Part shown: positions 31,681 to 41,821 of the stretch, piece after piece | Layout: each line of letters begins with the position of its first letter | Position numbering within the stretch: position 1 is the stretch's first letter | Assembly (NCBI GenBank): GCA_021234155.1 | Contig: JAJEKV010000072.1 | Coordinates: forward strand, 6,367,676 to 6,431,675 | Length of the DNA: 64,000 nt | DNA from: Isoetes taiwanensis | Lineage: Eukaryota > Streptophyta > Lycopodiopsida > Isoetales > Isoetaceae | Direction: 5' to 3' | Translations under genes and position numbers: made by a program | Notes under the pieces: generated by a model | Told to the model about the DNA's origin: nothing | Database searches by the model: none | What the model saw: only the letters and a program-made list of their open reading frames with translations

Positions 31681-32264
31681 ATTAAAACCAGATAAAACCC
31701 GAGAGTCCCCCCTGTGACACTTATGTTCCTGAAGGCACAAGATATCTGGATCCAACTTGCGAACAACCAACGCCACTCTCGTTCTCTTCACGGATGACGA
31801 GCGCACCCCACAAACATTCCAGCTCACAATCTTCTTGTCCATAACTACTACTGAGAAGAAGGATTTTTACGATGCTTCTTCTTCCCGCCTTGCTTGCGGG
31901 AAGGTGTCCCCGACCGAGTCGATGGAACAAGAGTGAGCGGGTTATCTGTGAGTGCAACCTCAGCATCCAAATCCACTTTTGTCCCCACGCAGCATTCGGT
32001 GCCACTTTATCAAGTTCCATCCCCTCTGAGGAGGCTTGGGTGGATACCGCATCGGGAAGTCCGGACGGCCGCATTCAACCGCCTCCACCGCCCCAGCCCG
32101 CTCAGGGGATTGCCGCTGCTTCCGCTCGCTCCTCAAGCCGCCAGATGTGAAGCAACTCGGGCCACCGCTCGGCGGAGATACCGATCCCCGCCCATCGGCG
32201 CGCTGCCGGGCCGCCTCATTATCCGAGATAATGAGGCGGCACTCGTGAGGGTCCGCACGAGTGG
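31681..32264 (-). mobile_element. Inverted 5' segment of the GC-rich L1 (ORF1 tail and endonuclease start)
   Basis: The minus strand carries the end of an ORF1 (PSTRSGTPSRKQGGKKKHRK, then two stops), directly followed by ATG 31842 and MDKKIVSWNVCGVRSS...DILCLQEHKCH, the start of an L1 endonuclease. It is GC-rich, unlike the AT-rich L1 to its left, and matches the composition of the plus-strand element to its right. The upstream part, toward 32264, is open in several frames but not clearly assignable. Confidence 0.7.
32210..32263. repeat. Two adjacent hairpins at the L1 inversion junction
   Basis: GCCGCCTCATTATC (32210-32223) pairs with GATAATGAGGCGGC (32227-32240) across a 3-base loop. CACTCGTG (32240-32247) pairs with CACGAGTG (32256-32263) across 8 bases. 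They abut the point where coding orientation changes. Confidence 0.75.
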
Positions 32265-35200
32265 GGGATTGTGAATGTCTACGCCCACAACAGCGCGCGG
32301 CAGATAGGGGCATTGTGGGCGTCGTTAAGACATAAGGTCGCATCCTTGGGGGCGGATGTGGCTTGGCTGTTGTTGAGCGACTTCAACATGGTCGAGTCCA
32401 TTCATGATAGGTGTGGCAAAGGAGCGGAAGTTGTGCAGGATTTTGAGCGGCAGTAGTGGGTGATGTTGCTGGACTCCTTGCATCTGACAGAGGCGGCGTG
32501 CGACTCTTCATTTACGTGGTGTAATCAGTGGACGGGGGCCGGTCGGGCGTACGCTCGACACGACAGATGCTATGCTAATACCCTAGCAGCGGACCAGGTG
32601 CCCTAGCTCAGGCAGACGAACATTTTGTCTACCACGGTCTCAGACCATTTTCCTCAGTTAATCTCCCAGGGAGCGACTGTAGCCAGACCGAGCCATACTG
32701 TGTTCAAGTTAAATACCGCCTACCTGAAGGATGCTGATTTCTCTTGGGGATGCCAACAGATTTGGTTTCGCACCTTTCAGGATAATTTCGGGATGGCAGG
32801 AATGGTGCAGGCCTTAGCTAAGGTCAAGGCATTCGCCAAGTCATGGGGAAGTCAGAGAGCACGGCAAGAGAGGGAGGTGTTAGAGGCGGCGTATCGCGAA
32901 TTGGAAGCCCTTAGATCTCGGTCGTCTGATGGGGTGCGGGAGAATGAGATTTTGCGCTACATTGCAGTAGATGAATCCAGGAGGACTGCTCAGGCAAGGG
33001 TGAAAGCAGGGATCACCTGGTTGCGGGAAGGAGACACTAATTCTCGAATGTTCTTCAGGGCTCCGCGACAGAAGAAGTATGTGGCCTCTATGTCGTCACT
33101 GGCATTGGTCGTATTCTGAATTCGCCGGTGGACATCAAGCTGGCAACTTTTCATCACTTCTCTCAGTTTTTTCAGGAAAAGAGATACCCCTACACAGACG
33201 TGATGGAGGAGATCGTTCTCAGTAAAGTGTCATGCAAGGTGTCGGCAGAGAGGAGGCAGATGTTGCAGTGCCCGCTCACAAAGCAGGAGCTTGAGGAGGC
33301 TTGTCGTGCCTTGGCCCCCCACAAGTGCCCTGATCTGGATGGCATTCTGGTCGAGTTCTTCCAAGTATATTGGGATTGGATGGGGACTCGGTGTTGCAGA
33401 CCTATCAAGATCTGCTTCAGGCAGAAGCGTTGGACTATAGGCTCAACACGGGCTGCATCTCGTTGATACCGAAGGTGAAGGAGCCAGCTATCATTTCTGA
33501 TTGGCACCCCATCACCCTTCTGTCGGCAGTATACAAAATTATCGCGAAGGCACTTTCGCTTAGACTGCAAGTAGTCTTAAAAGAGACTATTAGTCCCATG
33601 CAGTCTGGCTTCATTCTAGGCAGGCAGATTCTGAGCAATGTAGCGGCGGCATTCGAGGGCATTCACTGGGCACGCAGAACAGGTCAGCAGATTGTGTACT
33701 TGAAGCTGGATTTCGCAAAGGCCTATGATAGTGTTCGGTGGACGTTCTTGAAAAGGATGTTGTTGGCCTTTAGATGTGGGGAGGCCTTTACGGCAGTGGC
33801 TATGAAGCTCTTAATGTCCGCCAGAGCCACCCACCTGTGTCACGGCGAGTCATCTCTGATATTTAGGGTGGGGCGTGGAGTTCGCCAGGGATGCCCTTTG
33901 GCGCCCTTCCTCTTCACCATTGTAGCGGAGGCTCTCTCGCAGTTGTTGACTTCCGCAGTGGAGGCGGGTGTGGTGGAGGGGTTGAGGATGGCAGACGGGT
34001 CGCAGCAGATTGGGAGTCAGTACGCTGATGATTCATTCCTCTTCCTGCAGGCTGATGAGGGGAATCTGTTAAACACGAAGGAGCTGCTGGATACATTCTC
34101 CCTTGCTTCTGGCTGCCTCATGAATTGGACGAAGTGCTCGGCATTGTGGCTGGCAGCTGATCCCATGCCTGTGGTCGTGTCCCAATTCTCTTGGCGAATG
34201 CAGCCGCAGGGCACGTGCTCTAGGCTTTTGGGTATCCCATTCGGCATCGACATCTCAGCGTCAGCTGTGTGGGAGGATATTCTGGTGGTACTCCGTCGGC
34301 ATCTTAATTGGTGGAAGGGGGGGAAGCTGTCCATGGCTGGCAGGGTCACAGTGGCGAAGTCCGTCCTATGTTCGACTCATATTTATATGGCCTCTATCAT
34401 CCTGGCGCCAGAAACTAAGGTGCAGGAAATCTCCTCTATGGTTCGTAACTTCGTATGGGGAGGCAATGAGGAAGCGGTCGTGAAGGTGGCCTGGTGGAAG
34501 TGCGTGCGCCCCAAGGCTGGGGGTGGACTCGGCTTCTTCGACCTCTCGCTGCATGGCAAGGTCCTCTTGTCTAAGTTTGTCTTTGCCATTCTTGAGAATG
34601 CGCTCGACTCCCCGGGCATGGTCTTGCTTCAACAGTCGCTGTCTCACTCAATAGTTTTCCACAAGCCGTCCGTGTCCGCGCGGCTCTCTTGGGCGTTGTT
34701 CGTGGATATCAGGCCGTATGCTCATGCCTCTCCGTTTCTGAAGGGGCTTCTGCGAGCCTGGGAGCAGGTACGGCCGCTGTTTGTAATTGACGCCACCAGG
34801 TGCATTCAGTTGGAGGCATCGCCTTGGTGGATCCCGCTCGAACCACGCGCACCTTTGGTTCTAGCAGCCTCCATCGATCCCTGAGTTCAGCGCAGATGCG
34901 CGCAATCTGGGGTATTGACGGTGGCGGACTGGTATATGGATGGGCAGCTGGCACCCTGGTAGCTTTTTCGCCACAGATTTTGGCTTCAAGAACGGGATTG
35001 TGTTATCTGGGCGCGGGTGGCTAATGCTCTGCCGCTGCACCCTCCGCAGGCATCAGGACGTGTGTGGAAGTGTCACCCGAAAGTAGATCCCTCAAATTTC
35101 GTGAAATCCTGTTATGGGCTTTTGGCAATTCAAGATGAGCTGCCTCCTTCGGACGGGTGGAGTCTTTAGGTGGCCGGGGATGATTGGGCCTACATCTGGA

Positions 35201-35819
35201 GATGGGTGTGGAACCCAATCTCGCCCCCCAAGATTCGGGTATTGCTGTGGCAGATTGTGCACCGTTCTTTGAGGGTGAACACGTGGGTTCACAGGATCAA
35301 CCCGCGGATCAGCGACTTGTGTTCTATGTGTGGTGCCTGTGTGGAGACCCTGGAACACTGCATGTTTCTTTGCTCAGATATCCGGCCGGCATGGCAGTGG
35401 GTCCAGCGCCTCTTTCATACCTCGCTCCGTAGTCAAGAGGTTCTTTTGGGGTTGTACCCTAACAGGTGGTCCCAGCTTCAGAGTCTGGCCTTTCATCTGT
35501 GTAAAGCCTGGTTGTTGTGGCTCATTTGGAAGCGACGACGCATGAAGGTGTTCAGGCTTTGGTCCCGCAGTTGAGGTACAAACTATATCTTTCTTATCTG
35601 GCGTCCCCTCGGAAAGAGCAGTTCAAAGCAGCGGTCTGGGAAGGAACCCTCCACATTGTAGACACTTGGGTAGATTTGTGGCATGAGTCGTAGATAGGTA
35701 CATATGTTAGGCGGGTGCTCGCTCTGGTGTGGGCAGGAGTACCCTAATATTGCTCATCTTGTATTTATTCTGGATTAATATTAGTTAATTTGATCTTTCC
35801 AAAAAAAAAAAAAAAAAAA
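32265..35819 (+). mobile_element. Forward part of the GC-rich L1 LINE with poly(A) tail, decayed ORF2
   Basis: It begins inside the endonuclease (GIVNVYAHNSARQ, WLLLSDFNMVES, SDHFPQL) and continues with reverse transcriptase: CISLIPKVKEPAIISDWHP, KLDFAKAYDSVRWTF, GVRQGCPLAPFLF and QYADDSFLF. After 34884 a zf-RVT piece reads CSMCGACVETLEHCMFLC, then an end near 35693, then a 19-A tail (35801-35819). There are several stops and frameshifts (for example near 32456, 32604, 33118 and 34884). GC content is far above the flanks. It belongs to a different L1 subfamily from the AT-rich neighbour. Confidence 0.88.
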
Positions 35820-38800
35820 CTAGCAAAAGGGCAGGGTTGGGGCAAAGGTTAGGAAAAAATTGAAGGGAGAAATGACGCCATAATCAATTAAGAAATGTTT
35901 TTTTTTTTTTTTTTTTTTTTTGTTTTTGAGACGACAATGCTAAGATTGATAAAGCTTGATGTTGTTCCTCTAGCTTCATGATGAATAAATGTTGGTTAAA
36001 CCTTACCCAATTAATGGTGAAGTATAAAATCTGTATAAAATCTGTATGATAAGATAATAATTGCCAACAATAAATGAAGCCTCACAACTATTGTCTTGAC
36101 TATATGCAATCTAAGATGGATTTGTTGGTTAACCCTTTTCCATAGAACCAGAACAAAGAAATGGCACCTTGGTTGCTTCACCTTCTTGAACTACTTCCTT
36201 GAACTTTTTTTCATGTGTGTTTTGAAGAGAATTCTTGCTTTGCCTACTTCAGATGTCCCACCCCTTTGACATATCCATACAGATCCATTTGCCCAAATGC
36301 CTTGGACCTACTGCCTAACTCTTTCACATGTTACTGTAAAACGCTAAAGGCAGAAACTGGTACATTATGTGGCTATATTCTTGTCTAAGAAAAATCTTTG
36401 TGCATGTTCTTAGTCCTAGCGTTTTTTCTCTTACACTTGAAGCCTCTCATTGGTCAAACTTTTGTTGTAATGGGCCTTATGGAGATGAGTATGGCATCAA
36501 TAGCATAAGGACTGCTCAAGTTACAGATTCCACACTATGCAGATAAGACCATCATAGAATAAGCTGGAACAAGTTCCAGATGGCAATTTTGGCCAGCTGA
36601 TTAGGCATCAATGGTTAAGGTACATTTATATATGGGATATCGACGTTCTTGAACTGAAGAGAATCAGGTCCAGCCAAGTATAACAGCTACATGGAGTACC
36701 AAATAATCCAAGATAAGGTGTTGTTAAAGAGATTTCTGGTTTCCTCCAAAATAAACGAATAGACAGATTAGCTTGAGTCCAGTAAACATACACCTAAATC
36801 ATCAAATTACCGAAACAGAATATGACTATTTAACTGTCTAAAACAATAACAACATATTCTTGTCTGATACCTTATTACCTTTATTGAATGAGATGGCCCT
36901 ATGGCAGTGACAGAAAAATACCCCAACCGATGGATTGATATTGATGTCTTTAAAAAAAGTGCCAATGTCATTAGTGCGCATATCAATGTGTTCCTTTTAT
37001 GACCTATAGCCCATTGCAAATATGAAGGGGGGTCTCTAAGAGCTTTGAGATCTTGAAGTATGCTTCAGAACACACAACCTGAGACAATTGAGTGAAATGT
37101 TCAAGTGAATCAACAAATATACAAAAACATACATATCTGAATTGCAGATTGTCAGAAATTATTAATTAAATAAAACCTAATATCCAAATGCACATACTGC
37201 CCACAAAGCTGCAAATAATACTTCTACAAATTTACTTGTTCATGCTTATGGCTAGCTCTTTCAGCCTGTCTTAAGCAGAGCCTGCCTTAGCAGACAAGTA
37301 ATTCTAACGAGTGAAAAACAAAAAGTAGCAAAATTAGAGTCAGCAGTAGAAGTCTTGCAACAATGGTGCATAAGCTTCATGAACAAGTATTCTGCAGCTT
37401 AGAAGAGGAAATTGAAGCAATTAACAATGAAAAACAGAATTATAGAATGGTAATCTCGGACTGCCTGGAGCAGCAGTCGCCACTTCAAGGCCATTTTTAT
37501 CAACTATACATACTTCTCATTTCATTGATTGCTTTTTCTGCCTCCTGCAAATATTAAAGATGAAAGTAAAGTTAAAGCAAATCTACCACACGATGATATG
37601 GATTAAAAGTCAAAGAAGTCATGCTTCTCATCATAAGGCCAGCAACCATAACAAGTGTGAAGAAGACACTTGCATTTCACTGACAAACTCTAGTAATATT
37701 CGCATATATTAGAAACAAACACATATTCCTGCATTACTATTTTGGTAAAGAGTTCATACTTTTGACTGTTGTTAGACATTTTATCCTCCTATTCTAGATA
37801 ATTTAATCTGCATTGGCATACAAGGCATGCGACAAAGAAGGATAAAGTCCATGACACAAGCTTGAATTGCTATTTTATTTTGGGCGCATTTTCATCAGCC
37901 AGATATGCTATTATCTAAACCTTCAATGCCAGAAACAAGGATCTTATGAACTACAACAACTAAAGGATCTATTAAAACTTGGAAAACCATAGAGAAACAA
38001 CTCTAAAGCATGTTACCTATTTATTCCTAAAAAGAAACAAATTTAAATCCTCTAAAACGTCCAGAACGTTGATCCCACATCACTCTAGCATCTCTATGTC
38101 ACATCACAGTAAGAGAAGGTTAACACCAGGCTCCAGTAATCCATGAACAAATACTAAAGAACGCAAAACTGGGTCACTTAGGAACAGCTCAGATACAAGG
38201 AAAAAGCAGCAAAAAGTGTGGCATCTCTGACCACTGGGCTCAGATCGCCAACGAAAATGTTGAAATGTCCTGAATAAATGACAGAAAGAAAGTAAGACAA
38301 TTGGATGGAAGGAAAATTTTCTCTGCAAAGTTTATATGACGGTTGACCAAATCTGCGATGCAATAGAAACCTCATTTAGTCTCCGCATTTGGAGTTGAGA
38401 AAATAAAGTATCTATGGATAACTTACATTTGCCTTCCATTCAAAGATATAAGTGTAGCGGCAGCAAATCGTTAATCAAAATAATCTACGAACCCATACGA
38501 TGACTGCAAAACCAAAGTCCATAACATTTGATTTGAATATGAAAAATGCAACTACATGAAACCAGGTGCTCATTGGGTGAGCAAATACCTTCTCCTTTTT
38601 AATGAGTTTACAGCTCTCTAAGGGTCCAATGCTGGCGTAATTTGTAACTAAAATCAGCCCCAAACTCAAGCTGTTATTTGTATCAGTGATTCTGGTATAC
38701 CAGCCTTCAAACGATTGGAACTCTCGCTGAAGCAAGCATTGGACTCAGTTTGCATCCCTAAATCGGCATAAAAATGCTGCATCCTATTATTGGCTAAAAG

Positions 38801-39079
38801 AACAGAACTATCCGGCCATAGCAACAAGGAAACCATAGTTAGGCAAGAACTGGTACATTTTTGAACTGTAACATGAAGAAATCGGTGCAATCAAGCAAGG
38901 GCGACCAAGAAACACTGCAACCGTACTTGTTCCTTTGCTGTTCTTTTTGCCACTCGCCCTCCCCACATCTAGCAGCTAGGTGACGAAATACCAACATCCA
39001 GAGGTGCGCGGACTGGCATAGGAGACCGCTGGAGGGGCGCAATTATATCAGGGTTGTAATGGCAGACCCTGAAACATAC
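35820..39079. other. Gene-free AT-rich stretch with a poly(T) tract
   Basis: A 24-T run at 35898-35921 followed by 'gagacgacaatgctaag' may be the poly(A) end of a short, 5'-truncated minus-strand retroelement, but no coding remnant confirms it. The rest has no recognisable gene; open frames near 38104-39042 minus have no family features. Confidence 0.45.
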
Positions 39080-39165
39080 CTTGGCTGTCGGTGCTCAGCC
39101 CCAGCATTTGACGCTCGTTGCTCGGCTATGGCGTCTTCCCTCTCATATTGAATCAAGTAAATCAT
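39080..39165 (-). CDS. Possible first coding exon of a small membrane protein gene
   Basis: From ATG 39165 (minus) the frame reads MIYLIQYEREDAIAEQRASN and on to HRQPR, ending at a good donor CCAAG|GTATGT (39079). The frame is open further upstream (CLLDFLLGLV), which would extend a hydrophobic helix if translation starts earlier, though no earlier ATG is in frame before a stop. No downstream exons were found. Unrecognised; could be chance. Confidence 0.25.
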
Positions 39166-39526
39166 GACAAGGCCTAGAAGAAAGTCGAGCAAGCAGAAGC
39201 AGAGGAGGGAATCGGGATGGTCGGAGAAGAGGAGAAGTGATTTTCAAGGACTTTCTAATTTTCATGGCCGTTCGATGCGAAATTAAGAAATCTAATGGTT
39301 GAAATTAAAAATAGCTGACGTGGCACGACACGTGGCATAGCTAGGAATGCAGGAAATCGGGCGGGGGGGTTAGGCAACCCTGCTAAAAATTTGTGCACTG
39401 GAGGCCATTATGGCAAAAAATAATGGGGCGAGCCTAGGGGCGAGGAGATTTATTTGCAGATTTATTTGCAACCCCTTTAACCCGCTCACACTATCTCCCC
39501 CCGATTGGGGTTATTAAATAAATTAA

Positions 39527-39620
39527 TGGAAACCCTTCCGGGGTTTTATGTGGAAACCCTTCTGGATTTCCATTGAACCCCGGAAGGGTTTCCATATTAG
39601 AACCCCGGAAGGGTTTCCAC
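39527..39620. repeat. Cluster of GGAAACCCTTCCGGGG repeats in both orientations
   Basis: Two direct copies (GGAAACCCTTCCGGGGTTTT at 39528 and a variant near 39552) are followed by two inverted copies (AACCCCGGAAGGGTTTCCA near 39577 and 39601), so the cluster can fold on itself. The same motif family forms a larger cluster at 50222-50640. Confidence 0.75.
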
Positions 39621-41821
39621 TAAAAATAGAATTTTTTGGGGGAAGATATCCGCCATTCATTAATGATAGAATTAAATTCTCAACACCGCTATTTTTGAGG
39701 AAGCTTTTTCAGAAAAGATTTTTTTTTTTCTTCCTACGGCTACCTCTCCGGTGATGTTTTTCTGAAAGTGGCGATTCAGGATGAAGCGTTTCATTGGCGA
39801 TTTAGGATTCCAGGAAGTGTTTCAATTTCAGTTGGGATTTAGGATTCACGGAAGTGTTTCTGTGGCGATTAAGAAGTCCAAAAGTTTAGAAGACGGTTTC
39901 TGGTTTCTGGAGTTCGGCTTCAAAAGGTAAATAATTTTCTTGTCGGATTTGCCACCATAATCAAGCTGAAAGAACATAGCTTTAAATAAGATCTGGAGAT
40001 GCACTCAAGAAGCGAGGAACATACTGCGACTAATATGCTCTAAAGCAATAAGCCTGGAACTGCATGATAGTATTTTTGACTGACGCAAAAGTAGACAAGA
40101 TAGAGAAAATTTAGAGTTTATAATCTTTGGCCCTTCGATCTTGGAAAGAGTTGAAGGCTTTGGTGCAACGCTTGGAACTGCATGACAGAATTGGTGCTGC
40201 TGTGCAAAATCGGCAGAGGCGAGATTGGAGGCAAAGGCAAATTCGACAGAGACAAATCCTCCAGAGGGACGAATATTCAGAAATAAGAAAGGGATTTCGG
40301 ATTAGCAAGGGAGTCCAGGAGCTGGTCCGGTCCTAAGGACTATTCGAGAAATCTTGCAAATTCTTTTTAGACTATCTGTGAAGAGGCTTTTTCTGATAAA
40401 ATTTCTCAAGTTCTTGATGTGGAATTATCATGTGATAATTTTCAGTTACCTAGCCCATTTTCATCTGGAAAACTATAGATCTTTTGCTCTCATGAGAGAA
40501 TTGTCATATCTTGTCTAGTTTGATTTGGTGTTTGGGCAAAGATCTGGTGTCGTTTGGCATCTTTTTGTTGTCTGAAGTTGTGACGTGGTTCTTTTGCCGG
40601 TCCGATCTGTTGGCAAGATCTGGCCGTGACATTGGCATAAATTTGCGTTACGGGTTTTATTTGGTCCAGAAATGCTTATTTATGTTGGAGGGTTTTAAAT
40701 GATCCGGCAAACAAAAGTTTCTGAGATTCATGGCCCATGATTGCTAATGGGTGCAATTGAAAGGAGATCCTATTGCAGAAATTGGTCGGGATTGGCCAAG
40801 ATTGAGGAAGATCTGGTCATTGGATCTATTGATCGGCAAATTTATTAGCTCTGCTGCACGATCTTGCATTATGGCTGGACCAGAAAGTGGTGAAAATTTG
40901 GGGAATGGAAAAGATTAATGCATGACGAAGCTTGGAAACGGCAAGAAAGTGCAAGAATTAAAAGGGAATATGATCACAGAGCCAAGGGCTCTAAACCGTG
41001 ATGCAGCCTTGGTGGCTTTTTTACAGATGGTTACAGGCCAGACTTTGCAGCATCACGGTTCTTAAAGTTTGAAATTGGCAGAGGCATAGGCGGGTTTTAA
41101 ATCTTACGAGGGCCTGTTTTCGAGCTGCAGCTTGGAACACAAAACTTCCAGGTTAGACAAATTTCTCCATCTCGTCCATCATAGCTATTTTTGGATGCAA
41201 TTAGGAGATAAGTAAGTGCATCTAATTCCTTCAAGATTAGCTTAATTCCAACGAATAAATTTTGAATCCTTTTCATCTTGAATGCTTGAAGGTGGAGCGC
41301 ATTTATCAATTGGGCAGATCATCAATCCTCGACGAAGTTTTTATTTCCATTAAAAAAATATTAGAAACACTTGGGTTTTGGAGCGATCAAACCCAAAACT
41401 TTACATGTAACAAGTTTATATATTAATGCAAAAGCACTCCAAGTGCAATTTTATTGCATCTCTATTTCTTCGCTCATGTAAATAGCCATGGCAATAAGAA
41501 AAGCTTCATGGTGTTCTCTAGCGAAATAAAAAAGGGCTGAATATATTAAGCTTAGAAGCAACCAAAAAGGGCATGGAAACGAGCCTTCTATATCCACTTA
41601 AATAGATGCTACCTTGAACGATCTTAGCGCACAGTCACAAACTAAATGTGAACTAGCCAATTCATTTACAATTATGATTTGTCTGATTGGAAGTTCTTGT
41701 ATGTTGTCATTGTGCTTAAAATTTGCTAGGGTTTGAGGGTTTTCTTTGTAATAACAGTCTTTCTCATATATTTCAAATAAATTACCTACTTATGGTTTTT
41801 TTGTAATCTATTCATACAGAT
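39621..41821. other. Gene-free stretch, possibly an unrecognised repeat body
   Basis: It follows the GGAAACCC cluster, and a comparable non-coding body follows the 50.2-50.6 kb cluster. An Arg/Gln-rich ORF at 40127-40336 plus (LRSWKELKALVQRLELHDRI) is the only protein-like piece; I do not recognise it. 'gatttaggattccaggaagtg' and 'gatttaggattcacggaagtg' repeat near 39800. Confidence 0.4.

Noticed and set aside
33190-35358. Several minus-strand ORFs over the GC-rich L1
   Set aside because: They are antisense shadows of the reverse transcriptase and zf-RVT coding sequence.
26760-35819. Simple head-to-head insertion of two independent LINEs
   Set aside because: Endonuclease pieces on the minus strand next to 32264 and at 26760-26923 fit the GC-rich element, not the AT-rich one, so inversion plus nesting explains the data better.
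35898-35921. Poly(T) tract as the 3' end of another minus-strand LINE
   Set aside because: No coding remnant or second border was found; recorded only as a tract in the gene-free entry.
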